Assembly (NCBI RefSeq): GCF_965229915.1
Contig: NZ_CBDDJZ010000001.1
Coordinates: 1,736,001 to 1,800,000 of the forward strand
Length of the DNA: 64,000 nt
Reading direction: 5' to 3'
From: Marinoscillum sp965229915
Lineage (GTDB): Bacteria > Bacteroidota > Bacteroidia > Cytophagales > Cyclobacteriaceae
Part shown: in pieces, positions 7,237 through 15,169 of the stretch
Numbering within the stretch: the first letter of the stretch is position 1
Layout: each line of letters starts with the position of its first letter
Notes under the pieces: generated by a model
Told to the model about the DNA's origin: nothing
The model's database searches: none
What the model saw: only the letters and a program-made list of their open reading frames with translations
Made by a program: the position numbers and the translations under genes

Positions 7237-9486
7237 ATGAAGAAGTGGTTCCCATTTGCCTTGCTGGCAATACTGGCTGCGTGTGCGCAACCTCCAAAAA
7301 GCACATCCCTCACTGAGTTATTACAATCAGCTTCAGGCATCTCCGGAAAAGCTGAATACCTGCCAAGTCCATTCGTAGCGGCTGGAGATCGCATCTACGC
7401 TGTAGGTCATCAGGATGGATCGTTTCCTGATTTGGGCTGGCATGTCACCGGTGAGATGGGCGGCATCTGGGATCATCCGATCAAACTAATGGATGGCTAC
7501 ACGCTGGGCATTAGCACCGGAGAAAGTTATTACTGTCTGAACCAGGCATCCGAGTTCATTAACTATCCAATGGGCAATATTCACCGATTTGAATTAAACG
7601 AAAATCTCAGCGCAACGCGGATGCAATTTGTTCCTGATGGACTGGAAGGGATGATCGTTGAGTATACACTGACCAACTCATCGGATCAACCGATGGAGCT
7701 CGAACTGGAGTTTGCTGGTATGGTGGATCTCAGGCCTGTTTGGCTAGGAGAAAGACTTGATCTGGAAGATGGCACTGATTTTGGCATATTTGACAAGGGC
7801 ATCCAGGGTTGGGTCGCTAAAGACTCATTGAACCCGTGGTATACGGCAATCAATACCGATCAGGAAGTAAAGGGCTGGAGCCAACCACGCACTCAATGCT
7901 CCTATGACAGAAAAGGGAAAGGATTGGATCTGGCCCTAACGTCTTCCATCAATATCTCTCCTGGAGGACAAAAAGCAGTCACGTATTTCATCACTGGATC
8001 TTATCAATCAAAGGATCATCTGAAAGAAACACTCTACAAGCTTCAAGAAAATCCTGTGGCTTTGTTAACTGCCAAAATGGGGCGTTATGACTCCATTCGC
8101 AACACAGCCAAACTAACCATTCCTGACAAGCAAGTACAGGAAATGTACACCTGGACCAAGTACAATACCGACTGGATGATGCGCGACGTACCAGAGCAAG
8201 GTCGCGGACTCTCTGCAGGTATTCCAGATTACCCCTGGTGGTTTGGGACCGACAACACCTATTCCCTGCAAGGGCTATTAGCAACCGGCCAGCACGAAGA
8301 AGTCAAGGCGACTATAGATCTGATATTCAAACTTTCAGTGTCGGTCAATGACAATGGGCGCATCATGCATGAGGCGAGCACCAATGGAGTGGTCTTTAAT
8401 CCTGGCAACCTCAACACTACACCTTACTTCATTCATTTGCTATGGAAATATTATGAATGGACGGGAGACCAGACATTACTGGAAGAAGTGTATCCCAAAG
8501 TGCAAAAAGGCCTGCAATGGCTGGAGGCACAGGACAATGACGGCAATGGCTATCCCGATGGTGCAGGCATGATGGAGATCCACGGTTTGCACTCTGAAAT
8601 GATCGATGTGGTGGTATACAGTCAGGCGGCTTATGCATCGGCGGCTAAAATGGCCGAACAACTGCATGATCATGAAAGCGAAGAAGCATATACAGAAAAG
8701 GCCGAGCAGCTGAAAACACAAATCAACTCTGACTGGTGGGTGGACCAATCTAACTCCTATGCTGATTTCCGCACATCTCGAGTGGAAACGCTACAACTCA
8801 TCGAAGATGCGATCATCCGGGCAGACACCATCAACAAACCATGGGCAGTGGAAGAACTCGAACAAGTTAAAAGCCAAGTTGGCCGACTGAGAGATAATCG
8901 AGTGCAAGGATTTGTGGTGCACCACAACTGGGTGGTGAACACTCCCATGGAACTCGGAATAGCCGATCCGGAAAAGGCTGAAAAAGCACTGGAAACAGCC
9001 GCGAACTTTGCCAGCAAATACGGCATGTACGTGACCGGTATCGATCGGGACGAGTCCACAGAAGCCTCCTCCAAATGGGAAGTGTTTAGCTACGTGGGCG
9101 CTGTGATGACCTTGCCTACTGGTGTACAGGCAATTGGCGAGGCACGCCATGGAAATGCCGACAAATCTCTTGAATACCTGAAAATGCTGAGCAATGGCTT
9201 TAGTTATGCATTGCCTGGCTCTATGTATGAAGTAAGTCCCGACTATGGCATGATCTGCCAGGCCTGGAACATCTATGCAGTGGGCACGCCGATCATCGAA
9301 CACTACTTCGGTGTGAAGCCACGTGCCTATGAGCAGAAAGTCATCATCGAGCCCAACTTCCCCTCTACCTGGACCAACGCGAAGCTGGAGAACATCCGGG
9401 TTGGTGACAATGTGCTATCCATTGAGAAGAAAGGTGATGAGATCTTGGTGAGCCAGAAACTGGACTGGGAGGTGGATATTAAATGA
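7237..9486 (+). CDS. Lipoprotein six-hairpin glycosidase, glycogen-debranching-enzyme-like
   Basis: 749 residues. The N-terminus is a lipoprotein signal with lipobox LAAC (Cys16), so the enzyme should be membrane-anchored outside the cytoplasm. The N-terminal ~260 residues look like a beta-sandwich domain. From about residue 280 the sequence has the helical repeats of an (alpha/alpha)6 barrel, with motifs shared by amylo-alpha-1,6-glucosidase/GH15-like enzymes: PWWFGTDNTYSLQGLLATG, GRIMHEASTNG, NTTPYFIHLLWKYYEWTGD, and DGNGYPDGAGMMEIHG. Acidic residues in these loops are the likely general acid/base. It probably cleaves an alpha-linked oligosaccharide, but linkage cannot be assigned. It stands alone, with no Sus genes adjacent, and is followed by a hairpin and a pseudogene. 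Confidence 0.75.
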   Translation: MKKWFPFALLAILAACAQPPKSTSLTELLQSASGISGKAEYLPSPFVAAGDRIYAVGHQDGSFPDLGWHVTGEMGGIWDHPIKLMDGYTLGISTGESYYCLNQASEFINYPMGNIHRFELNENLSATRMQFVPDGLEGMIVEYTLTNSSDQPMELELEFAGMVDLRPVWLGERLDLEDGTDFGIFDKGIQGWVAKDSLNPWYTAINTDQEVKGWSQPRTQCSYDRKGKGLDLALTSSINISPGGQKAVTYFITGSYQSKDHLKETLYKLQENPVALLTAKMGRYDSIRNTAKLTIPDKQVQEMYTWTKYNTDWMMRDVPEQGRGLSAGIPDYPWWFGTDNTYSLQGLLATGQHEEVKATIDLIFKLSVSVNDNGRIMHEASTNGVVFNPGNLNTTPYFIHLLWKYYEWTGDQTLLEEVYPKVQKGLQWLEAQDNDGNGYPDGAGMMEIHGLHSEMIDVVVYSQAAYASAAKMAEQLHDHESEEAYTEKAEQLKTQINSDWWVDQSNSYADFRTSRVETLQLIEDAIIRADTINKPWAVEELEQVKSQVGRLRDNRVQGFVVHHNWVVNTPMELGIADPEKAEKALETAANFASKYGMYVTGIDRDESTEASSKWEVFSYVGAVMTLPTGVQAIGEARHGNADKSLEYLKMLSNGFSYALPGSMYEVSPDYGMICQAWNIYAVGTPIIEHYFGVKPRAYEQKVIIEPNFPSTWTNAKLENIRVGDNVLSIEKKGDEILVSQKLDWEVDIK

Positions 9487-9547
9487 AGTTCAAACCTTAA
9501 ATTAACTCAGCCCTTCATAGAGTTATGTCCAAACAAGACCAAGTTAA

Positions 9548-9599
9548 CACTCAACACTCCAGGTCTTTGGTGATAACACCAAAGATGGCTGGGTGAGTG
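9548..9599. repeat. Compound hairpin in the gap after the glycosidase gene
   Basis: A perfect 9-bp stem TCTTTGGTG (9564-9572) / CACCAAAGA (9577-9585) with a 4-nt loop sits inside further pairings CCAG (9559-9562)/CTGG (9589-9592) and CACTC (9548-9552)/GAGTG (9595-9599). There is no T-run on either side, so it is not a classical terminator. It may be a small palindromic repeat element. Confidence 0.55.
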
Positions 9600-9647
9600 A
9601 TGGAAAAATATTCGAGACTTCCCTTACTTTCCCTATTTTAGTAGTTC

Positions 9648-9913
9648 ATGGATTTCATCTCTGACCCGATCTACGTCTTGTCTGTCCTTTGCCTCATGGT
9701 CCTACTGTCCATTTACGCTGGCAAAACTCGTTCGGAAAGCAGTTCGGAGCAGCACTTTTGGTCATCCTGTTTACTGCGGTCATTGCCAACCTGGCGCTGA
9801 TTCCAGCAGCATCGAATAGCATTGAGTTGTATAACGGTATTTTCACGTATGTTGCTCCTATTTCCATCTTACCTGGGGTTTCTCCTGGTTTATTTGCTTT
9901 GACACCGTTCTGA
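9648..9913 (+). pseudogene. DUF819-family permease remnant, frameshifted and truncated
   Basis: Reading from the ATG at 9648 gives MDFISDPIYVLSVLCLMV and then a membrane segment ending IYAGKTR. At about 9730 the homology jumps to another frame, which continues FGKQFGAALLVILFTAVIAN and then a helix-turn ending LYNGIFTYVAPISI. Together these match the first ~85 residues of DUF819 membrane proteins (about 380-400 residues when complete), as I remember the family. One missing base between CG and TTC explains the jump. After about 9880 the similarity stops and the 3' end of hipT (convergent) begins at 9919, so roughly three quarters of the gene is absent. The junction suggests that the toxin-antitoxin module arrived or a deletion occurred here (inference). 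Confidence 0.75.
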
Positions 9914-9918
9914 AAGTG

Positions 9919-10848
9919 TCACTTATTGCGGTATAGCTGAGACAGCTTCTTCTCAATCAACACTTTGTAAGCCTCTTTCATCCTTTCCGAAAGAAATGAT
10001 TTCTCAATGAATTCAGTCCAGATAGGGCCTATTTTTTGGTATTTATTCAACACATTCTCAGCTGTCTTTTCGGGCATCCCAGAAGAGGTCATTGCCGAAT
10101 AGAAATCGTTGACTTTCAATCGCTTCTTTTTACCACATAAGGTAAGCGCCAGTTCTTCATCATCTCCTTCAACAACCAATGCCGAACTGACCAGATCATA
10201 TGCCGGAGCTAGTTCATATCCTTGCTCTTGCCTGATTAATGAAAAATTCTTGAGATGCATATCAGCATTCCCTGTTAAGAAACCAAACAAGGTGAGCTCA
10301 TAAAATCTCACCAGATCAAGGCCCGGCTTACTGCTGCTCCTTTTGATTTCTTTGGCAATTTGTTCGTGGGAGGATTTGTATTTGTCTTCCGTTAATCGAC
10401 CGAGCAACTGGCACATATCTTCCATGTGGATCTTCTTACCGCTTTGTCGATCCATTCGCTTGGTGATATAAGCTCGTTCGCCAGATTTCAAAACAACCAA
10501 TGAATGGTCTGCAGTAGGGATTTTGGACAGTTGAGCCAAATGCATGGTCAGATCTTCAATCTCTGGAAGTTCTTCCCAAATGGGTGATTGAGGTTTCAAA
10601 ATATACTCACCCCAAAGTCCCACAATGGTGAGCTTGTTGGTTTGTTTATCAGGCTTATCAATGGTCAACGAAAGTTTAGGCTGTACCCCTGTGACAGTAG
10701 ACTTGCCTTGGATCATTCGATCAGCTAACTGAAGCAAATCAGCTTCCAAATAAGGGATTTGAGGCATGGTTGGCGATCCAAAAATCTTTCTGCTACACTT
10801 CGTGTGAAACAGTTTGTCTGATTCCTTATAACAATACAAGCACCTCAT
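9919..10848 (-). CDS. hipT: HipT-like serine/threonine kinase toxin
   Basis: 309 residues from the ATG at 10848, chosen because it overlaps the stop of the preceding gene as ATGA. It is the kinase core of HipA without the N-terminal subdomain. Seen: the Gly-rich loop TGVQPKLS (53-60) typical of HipA/HipT, a lysine in YILKP (Lys85), the catalytic loop GNADMHLKN (Asp196, Asn201), and the metal-binding Asp218 in PAYDLV. The N-terminus carries a Cys-x2-Cys ... His ... Cys pattern (residues 3, 6, 15, 18) that could bind zinc. HipT of enteropathogenic E. coli phosphorylates tryptophanyl-tRNA synthetase; the target here is unknown. Last gene of hipB-hipS-hipT, convergent with the broken DUF819 gene. 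Confidence 0.85.
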   Translation of the reverse strand: MRCLYCYKESDKLFHTKCSRKIFGSPTMPQIPYLEADLLQLADRMIQGKSTVTGVQPKLSLTIDKPDKQTNKLTIVGLWGEYILKPQSPIWEELPEIEDLTMHLAQLSKIPTADHSLVVLKSGERAYITKRMDRQSGKKIHMEDMCQLLGRLTEDKYKSSHEQIAKEIKRSSSKPGLDLVRFYELTLFGFLTGNADMHLKNFSLIRQEQGYELAPAYDLVSSALVVEGDDEELALTLCGKKKRLKVNDFYSAMTSSGMPEKTAENVLNKYQKIGPIWTEFIEKSFLSERMKEAYKVLIEKKLSQLYRNK

Positions 10849-11156
10849 AATGATTCGATGGATACCGCCCCAATACAATCCTTACAAGCAACCAGCAAAA
10901 TACCCATGCGATCTTTGCTATTGATTTTCCAGTTTTTCTCTACAATATCCAGGATCCAACCCTCTGGAATTAGTCCATCAAAAAAGGGAAACAACACAGT
11001 GGAATGATAAGGTTGATGCTGTAAAGGCAAAGTCAAACTAATTGAGGGTTTATGGTTATCAACATATTCCTTTTCATACTGAAAGTGATAACCTGCCTCA
11101 TCTTCTGTCAATATTCCAGCCCAATCATCCTGGTATAATACTTTAGCGCTTCTCAT
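10845..11156 (-). CDS. hipS: HipS-like protein (separate HipA N-terminal subdomain)
   Basis: 103 residues from the ATG at 11156 (MRSAKVLYQDDWAGILTE), the start that matches HipA N-termini; an in-frame ATG lies 6 nt upstream and a longer reading reaches 11192. The sequence corresponds to HipA N-terminal subdomain 1: SISLTLPLQHQPY, LFPFFDGLIPEGW, and DRMGILLVACKDCIGAV. In canonical HipA this is fused to the kinase; here it is a separate gene, as in HipBST systems where HipS is the antitoxin that blocks HipT. It overlaps hipB by 14 nt and hipT by 4 nt, so the three are translationally coupled. The split is clean (ATGA) and not a frameshift artefact. Confidence 0.85.
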   Translation of the reverse strand: MRSAKVLYQDDWAGILTEDEAGYHFQYEKEYVDNHKPSISLTLPLQHQPYHSTVLFPFFDGLIPEGWILDIVEKNWKINSKDRMGILLVACKDCIGAVSIESL

Positions 11157-11361
11157 CTCCATTCGATTTAACGGGACCCAGCTCATATCCAAATAAGCCT
11201 AATACTTGATTCACTTTATCCATTCGAAGAGTTGGTTTACCCTGCTCCAGTTCACGAACAAAACGTAATCCAACACCAGCAGCAAAAGAGAGGTCCTCTT
11301 GAGTCATCCCGGCATTTTTACGTTCGCTTTTAATTAAATTAGACAATGAATGATCTTTCAT
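11143..11361 (-). CDS. hipB: HipB-like helix-turn-helix antitoxin/autorepressor
   Basis: 72 residues. A single Xre/HTH_3-type fold: LIKSERKNAGMTQEDLSFAAGVGLRFVRELEQGKPTLRMDKV, with the C-terminal GYELGP ending common to HipB-type proteins. It should bind the three TATACC-N6-GGTATA palindromes immediately upstream, the nearest only 2 bp from its start codon, repress the operon, and bind the HipS/HipT complex. First gene of hipB-hipS-hipT. Confidence 0.9.
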   Translation of the reverse strand: MKDHSLSNLIKSERKNAGMTQEDLSFAAGVGLRFVRELEQGKPTLRMDKVNQVLGLFGYELGPVKSNGDEKR

Positions 11362-11363
11362 AT

Positions 11364-11461
11364 TATACCCTTTAAGGTGTAATTTAATAAATAGTCATGA
11401 TATTATACCCGAAAAGGTATATTTATATTTTCCAACCCGTAATTATACCCTTTAGGGTATA
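11364..11461 (-). promoter_or_regulatory. Three phased HipB-type operators upstream of hipB
   Basis: Three copies of the palindrome TATACC-N6-GGTRTA lie at 11364-11381 (right half GGTGTA), 11404-11421 and 11444-11461. Their starts are exactly 40 bp apart. The third is a perfect 22-bp palindrome when extended (11442-11463). The E. coli HipB operators have the form TATCC-N8-GGATA, so these are the expected HipB binding sites with one extra base per half. The 40-bp spacing is close to four helical turns, which would place bound HipB dimers on about the same face. Confidence 0.85.
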
Positions 11462-11573
11462 ATCCGTTCATTTCCACTCATTGACCTCATTCACCATCCA
11501 CCAAATTCAAACAATTATTTTCATTGGGTTGTATTAATTTCCTGAATACTTAATCTCAACCTGATTCATACCT

Positions 11574-13220
11574 ATGCAAAAAATCATCTTTCCTTTCCTG
11601 GCAATCGCTCTGCTTGCGTGTAAGCAGGAGCCAAAAACAACTATTGAACCATGGGTTCCATACGATCAGTCAGCTGAAATAGCTGCCAATGCCGAACACG
11701 AATCCCGACGAATGCAGTACAAACTCATTCAATCTCAGGTATCTGACAAGAACGACCTTTGGGCACAGATTCAACCACAAATCACTTATTTCGGTGAAGA
11801 AGATTACCAGGCCCTGAAGCCACTGATTCTAAATCAGAACATTCCCACGCTTCAAGAACATGTACAGTCTGGGAAGCTGACTTACGAGCAGCTGACACAA
11901 TGGTACCTGTACCGTATTGTGAAATACGAAAATGATTCGGCCATGTACCTCAACAATATCATTTCCATCAATCCCAATGCAGTGGAGCTGGCAAGAGCAT
12001 GCGATGAGAACAAATCTGCCAATAACCACCCACTCTACGGGATGCCCGTACTCCTCAAGGACAATGTGAATTTTGAAGGATTACCAACTACTGCAGGGAC
12101 CTACTTATTACGTGGTAATGATGCAGCCGATGCGTTCATCGTGGATCGAATACAGGACAAGGGAGGAATTATTCTCGGTAAAACAACGCTAAGCGAATGG
12201 GCCAATTTCCTATGTCTCGGTTGCCCAAATGGCTACAGTGCTGTAGGTGGGCAAACACTGAATCCTTACGGCAGAAAAATATTTGACACAGGTGGATCCA
12301 GCTCAGGAAGTGGGTCCGCCATTGCCGCCAACTACGCTGTGGCTGCCATTGGGACCGAAACAAGTGGCTCTATCCTTTCACCTTCTAGTCAGAACTCCCT
12401 GGTTGGGCTGAAACCAACAACCGGTCGACTGAGCAGAAGTGGTATTGTACCGCTATCGAGCACGCTGGACACACCCGGTCCGATGACTCGCAGTGTCATA
12501 GACAATGCCATATTTATGTCGGCACTGACAGGAGAAGACTCAACTGATCCAGCTACGGTCGGCAAACCGGCTGCACCCAATTACATTGAATCTGTCAAAA
12601 ATGGCACATTGGAAGGTGTTCGTTTTGGGGTAAATAAGTCATTTTTGGAAGATTCTATTTACGCACTGACCGTGAAGAAACTGGAAGACCTTGGAGGCAT
12701 CATGGTGGAATTTGAGCCTGCCGAGATGGACTGGTCTGGTTTTGGAGAACTGCTTAGTGGAGACATGCGGATTGATCTACCAACCTATTTAGATCAGTAC
12801 GCGCCAGATAGCATTACGGCCAGATCGATAGAAGAAATAGTGGCCTATAACTATGAAGATTCTACCGTTAGGATACCATACGGACAAGGTAGATTTGAGC
12901 AAATCCTTGATGTGAACAAGACGGAAGAAGGACTGGATTCATTGAGAAACAACCTTCGTGCGGCCGGAAAAGGCTTTTTCGAAGCGGCGTTTGAGCCCAA
13001 TGAACTAGACTTTGTACTCAGCATCAACAACTGGAATGCCGGACATGCGGCAGCTGCTAATTATCCATGTTTGACAGTGCCGATGGGTTACAGAGAAGAT
13101 GGCGAACCGGTTGGCCTTACCTTTATAAGTCGTCCGCTCGAGGAAGAACGTCTGCTACAGGTAGGTTATGCTTTTGAGCAGGCCACCAAAGCCAGAAAGA
13201 TGCCTACGAACTATCAATAA
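11574..13220 (+). CDS. Lipoprotein amidase (amidase-signature family)
   Basis: 548 residues with lipobox LLAC (Cys16), so membrane-anchored outside the cytoplasm. The amidase-signature catalytic set is present: Lys162 in GMPVLLKDNV, the Gly/Ser-rich TGGSSSGSGSA with the cis-serine (242-244), and the nucleophile Ser266 in TETSGSI. The C-terminal GYREDGEPVGLTFI is also typical of the family. It hydrolyses an amide bond; the physiological substrate cannot be inferred. A 15-bp inverted repeat begins 13 bp after the stop. Confidence 0.9.
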   Translation: MQKIIFPFLAIALLACKQEPKTTIEPWVPYDQSAEIAANAEHESRRMQYKLIQSQVSDKNDLWAQIQPQITYFGEEDYQALKPLILNQNIPTLQEHVQSGKLTYEQLTQWYLYRIVKYENDSAMYLNNIISINPNAVELARACDENKSANNHPLYGMPVLLKDNVNFEGLPTTAGTYLLRGNDAADAFIVDRIQDKGGIILGKTTLSEWANFLCLGCPNGYSAVGGQTLNPYGRKIFDTGGSSSGSGSAIAANYAVAAIGTETSGSILSPSSQNSLVGLKPTTGRLSRSGIVPLSSTLDTPGPMTRSVIDNAIFMSALTGEDSTDPATVGKPAAPNYIESVKNGTLEGVRFGVNKSFLEDSIYALTVKKLEDLGGIMVEFEPAEMDWSGFGELLSGDMRIDLPTYLDQYAPDSITARSIEEIVAYNYEDSTVRIPYGQGRFEQILDVNKTEEGLDSLRNNLRAAGKGFFEAAFEPNELDFVLSINNWNAGHAAAANYPCLTVPMGYREDGEPVGLTFISRPLEEERLLQVGYAFEQATKARKMPTNYQ

Positions 13221-13233
13221 AAAAGAATACCAT

Positions 13234-13300
13234 ATGAGAAGGTTGGTTGGCTCGGTTATTTTTACAACTTCATGAGTCAAAACCAACCTTCTCATTTTTT
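13234..13300 (+). promoter_or_regulatory. 15-bp perfect inverted repeat with T-run spanning the start codon of the EamA gene
   Basis: ATGAGAAGGTTGGTT (13234-13248) and AACCAACCTTCTCAT (13281-13295) pair perfectly and are followed by TTTTT. The 32-nt loop contains the ATG (13272) of the next gene, and codons 4-8 lie in the right arm. It could be the terminator of the amidase gene, an attenuator, or a structure that occludes translation. Confidence 0.75.
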
Positions 13301-14141
13301 GAGCCTGGCACTGGCGATTTTCATTATGTCCAGCTCAGGCACACTAGGCAGATACATCGAGCTCCCACCTCCTACTATTATTTGGCTCAGATGTGTGATT
13401 GGGGCAATCGCATTGCTAATCATCATCAAATCATTTTCTTACGAATTACAAATCAAGCGAAGAAAGGATGCCTTTTTCTTATTTCTTGGAGGAATGCTAC
13501 TAGGCGGACATTGGGTCACCTACTTTTACGCCTTACAACTGTCTACTGTGGCCATTGGGATGTTGTCTCTTTTCACTTACCCGGTGATTAGTGCCATTTT
13601 GGAACCGCTCATATTAAAAACACGGTTTCAGCGATCCACCATTGTTTTGGCCATTATCTCGTTGATTGGCGTTTCGTTCCTCGTACCTGAACTCAGCTTT
13701 GATAATCAGTATACTCTGGGGATTGCAGTGGGTATACTTTCTGCATTTTTTTATTCGTTTAGAAACATCATTCTAAAAAAACAAATCAGTGGTCAATCCG
13801 GTATGACTCTGATGTTTTATCAACTTTTGGTCATCGCACTAATAGGTTGGCCAATGCTATGGATTGAGTCACCTTCCTGGCAAGAGATTGCATTAAACTG
13901 GAAAGCATTGCTCTTTCTAGGGCTATTTACTACAGCTACTGGCCACACACTCTTTACCTTTAGTTTCAAGCATTTCTCAGTAAGCACCGTGAGCATTCTC
14001 AGTGCACTTACACCACTTGTCGGTATATTCTATGGATACCTGTTTCTTCAGGAAGTGCCTGGAGAGAGGACTCTTATTGGTGGAGCTCTGATCTTATCAA
14101 CAGTGATACTAGAAAGTATAGCAACGATTCGGAGAAAATAA
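13272..14141 (+). CDS. EamA/DMT-family transporter
   Basis: 289 residues with ten predicted hydrophobic spans arranged as two EamA repeats. The first contains GTLGRYIELPPPTIIWLR and the second begins near residue 150 (LGIAVGILSAFFYSFRNIILKK). The ending LTPLVGIFYGYLFLQEVPG followed by a final helix and a basic tail is typical of drug/metabolite exporters. Located in the inner membrane; substrate unknown. An inverted repeat spans the start codon, so translation or transcription may be conditional. Confidence 0.9.
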   Translation: MSQNQPSHFLSLALAIFIMSSSGTLGRYIELPPPTIIWLRCVIGAIALLIIIKSFSYELQIKRRKDAFFLFLGGMLLGGHWVTYFYALQLSTVAIGMLSLFTYPVISAILEPLILKTRFQRSTIVLAIISLIGVSFLVPELSFDNQYTLGIAVGILSAFFYSFRNIILKKQISGQSGMTLMFYQLLVIALIGWPMLWIESPSWQEIALNWKALLFLGLFTTATGHTLFTFSFKHFSVSTVSILSALTPLVGIFYGYLFLQEVPGERTLIGGALILSTVILESIATIRRK

Positions 14142-14178
14142 AAAAGGAAAGAGCCAGTGTCGCCACCGGCCCTTTTTT
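14142..14178. terminator. Bidirectional terminator between convergent genes
   Basis: GCCaGTG / CACcGGC form a stem with one mismatch and a TCGC loop, flanked by an A-run on the left and CCTTTTTT on the right. It serves the EamA gene and, in reverse, the coiled-coil gene. Confidence 0.7.
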
Positions 14179-14204
14179 GCCACCTAACCTAACCTTGCTT
14201 TTAT

Positions 14205-15095
14205 TTACTTCAACCTTAGCTGACTGCTACCAATAAATGAACCATCCGAGTAAATATTGATCTGGTAAACACCTTTAGCTAATTTATCTTCTGGCTTGTA
14301 GCTTAGTACCACATGCTTCTTTTGATCAATATTGGAAACTGGTACAGTTGTGTTCAAGCTGGCTGTTGCAGTTGCGTCACTAAACTGAAACTCATTCAGC
14401 ATGGTATAGCTGATTGTTTTTGATGTATTGCTAGACGTCTGCGAACCATCCGGTGAAGTGATCACGAATGAAAGATTCTCACTTACAGTAGATGGCACAT
14501 CAAAACCTAACTGAATTTCTTTGGTCTTTTTAGCACTTACCGTAAGCTTATTGCGCTTCTTATGCGCTTCTACACCATAGTTTTCTGAGATGATCTGAGA
14601 CAACACGTAGTTTTTTGTTACGAGTTCTTCATTACTCACTTCCATCATGGCAATAGCATCTTTTAGGGTACCATTCTCTTTCATCAAAGCCGCCATTTGC
14701 TCATTTTGTTTGGCCAATTCTGCATTAAGCTGATCTCTCATATGTTGCAGCTCTGCTAATTGCTTCTTGTAGTCATTAATCGTCATATTGTGAGATTTAG
14801 ACATGCCATTTAGCTGATCTTCTTTCTTCTTCAAGCGAGCCTCCAAATCAGCTAGCTTTTTATCAAACGTACTAGACTGACCTTTATAGCCTTCAATGTC
14901 TTTTTTCAACTTCTCTATTTCCTTTGATAAGGCTAACTTCTCTGAAAGCATTTTTTCGCTTTTGACTTTTTCACCTAATAATGCCTCCTCTGCCTGGGCA
15001 TTCACCTTAAACAAATACACCGCCGTACCTGTGGCAATGACAAATAAGAGGGTAACAACCAGGGCTACAACGCTCTCTTTAGATTTAGTGATCAT
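14205..15095 (-). CDS. Membrane-anchored coiled-coil protein of unknown function
   Basis: 296 residues. One transmembrane segment near the N-terminus (about 10-29), then a long heptad-patterned coiled coil (about 33-165) rich in Lys, Glu and Leu. A C-terminal domain of ~120 residues looks beta-rich (LGFDVPSTVSENLSFVI, KHVVLSYKPEDKLAKGVYQI) and probably sits outside the cytoplasm. I do not recognise a named family, though similar proteins recur in Cytophagales. It lies just downstream of the two-component genes in the same orientation, separated by about 75 bp, and may be co-expressed. Confidence 0.75.
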   Translation of the reverse strand: MITKSKESVVALVVTLLFVIATGTAVYLFKVNAQAEEALLGEKVKSEKMLSEKLALSKEIEKLKKDIEGYKGQSSTFDKKLADLEARLKKKEDQLNGMSKSHNMTINDYKKQLAELQHMRDQLNAELAKQNEQMAALMKENGTLKDAIAMMEVSNEELVTKNYVLSQIISENYGVEAHKKRNKLTVSAKKTKEIQLGFDVPSTVSENLSFVITSPDGSQTSSNTSKTISYTMLNEFQFSDATATASLNTTVPVSNIDQKKHVVLSYKPEDKLAKGVYQINIYSDGSFIGSSQLRLK

Positions 15096-15169
15096 GGTTT
15101 AGTTTTTTCTATTTGATCACTCTAACGGTGCACCTATTAAAGAAAAATGAAGATGAGATTAATAAAGAA

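Noticed and set aside
9689..9913. 74-residue ORF as a complete small membrane protein
   Set aside because: It aligns with an internal part of the DUF819 family and its upstream part is in another frame; it is a remnant.
10845..11192. HipA gene split by a frameshift
   Set aside because: The junctions are clean start/stop overlaps, both parts are complete domains, and hipB-hipS-hipT systems are known, so a natural split is more likely.
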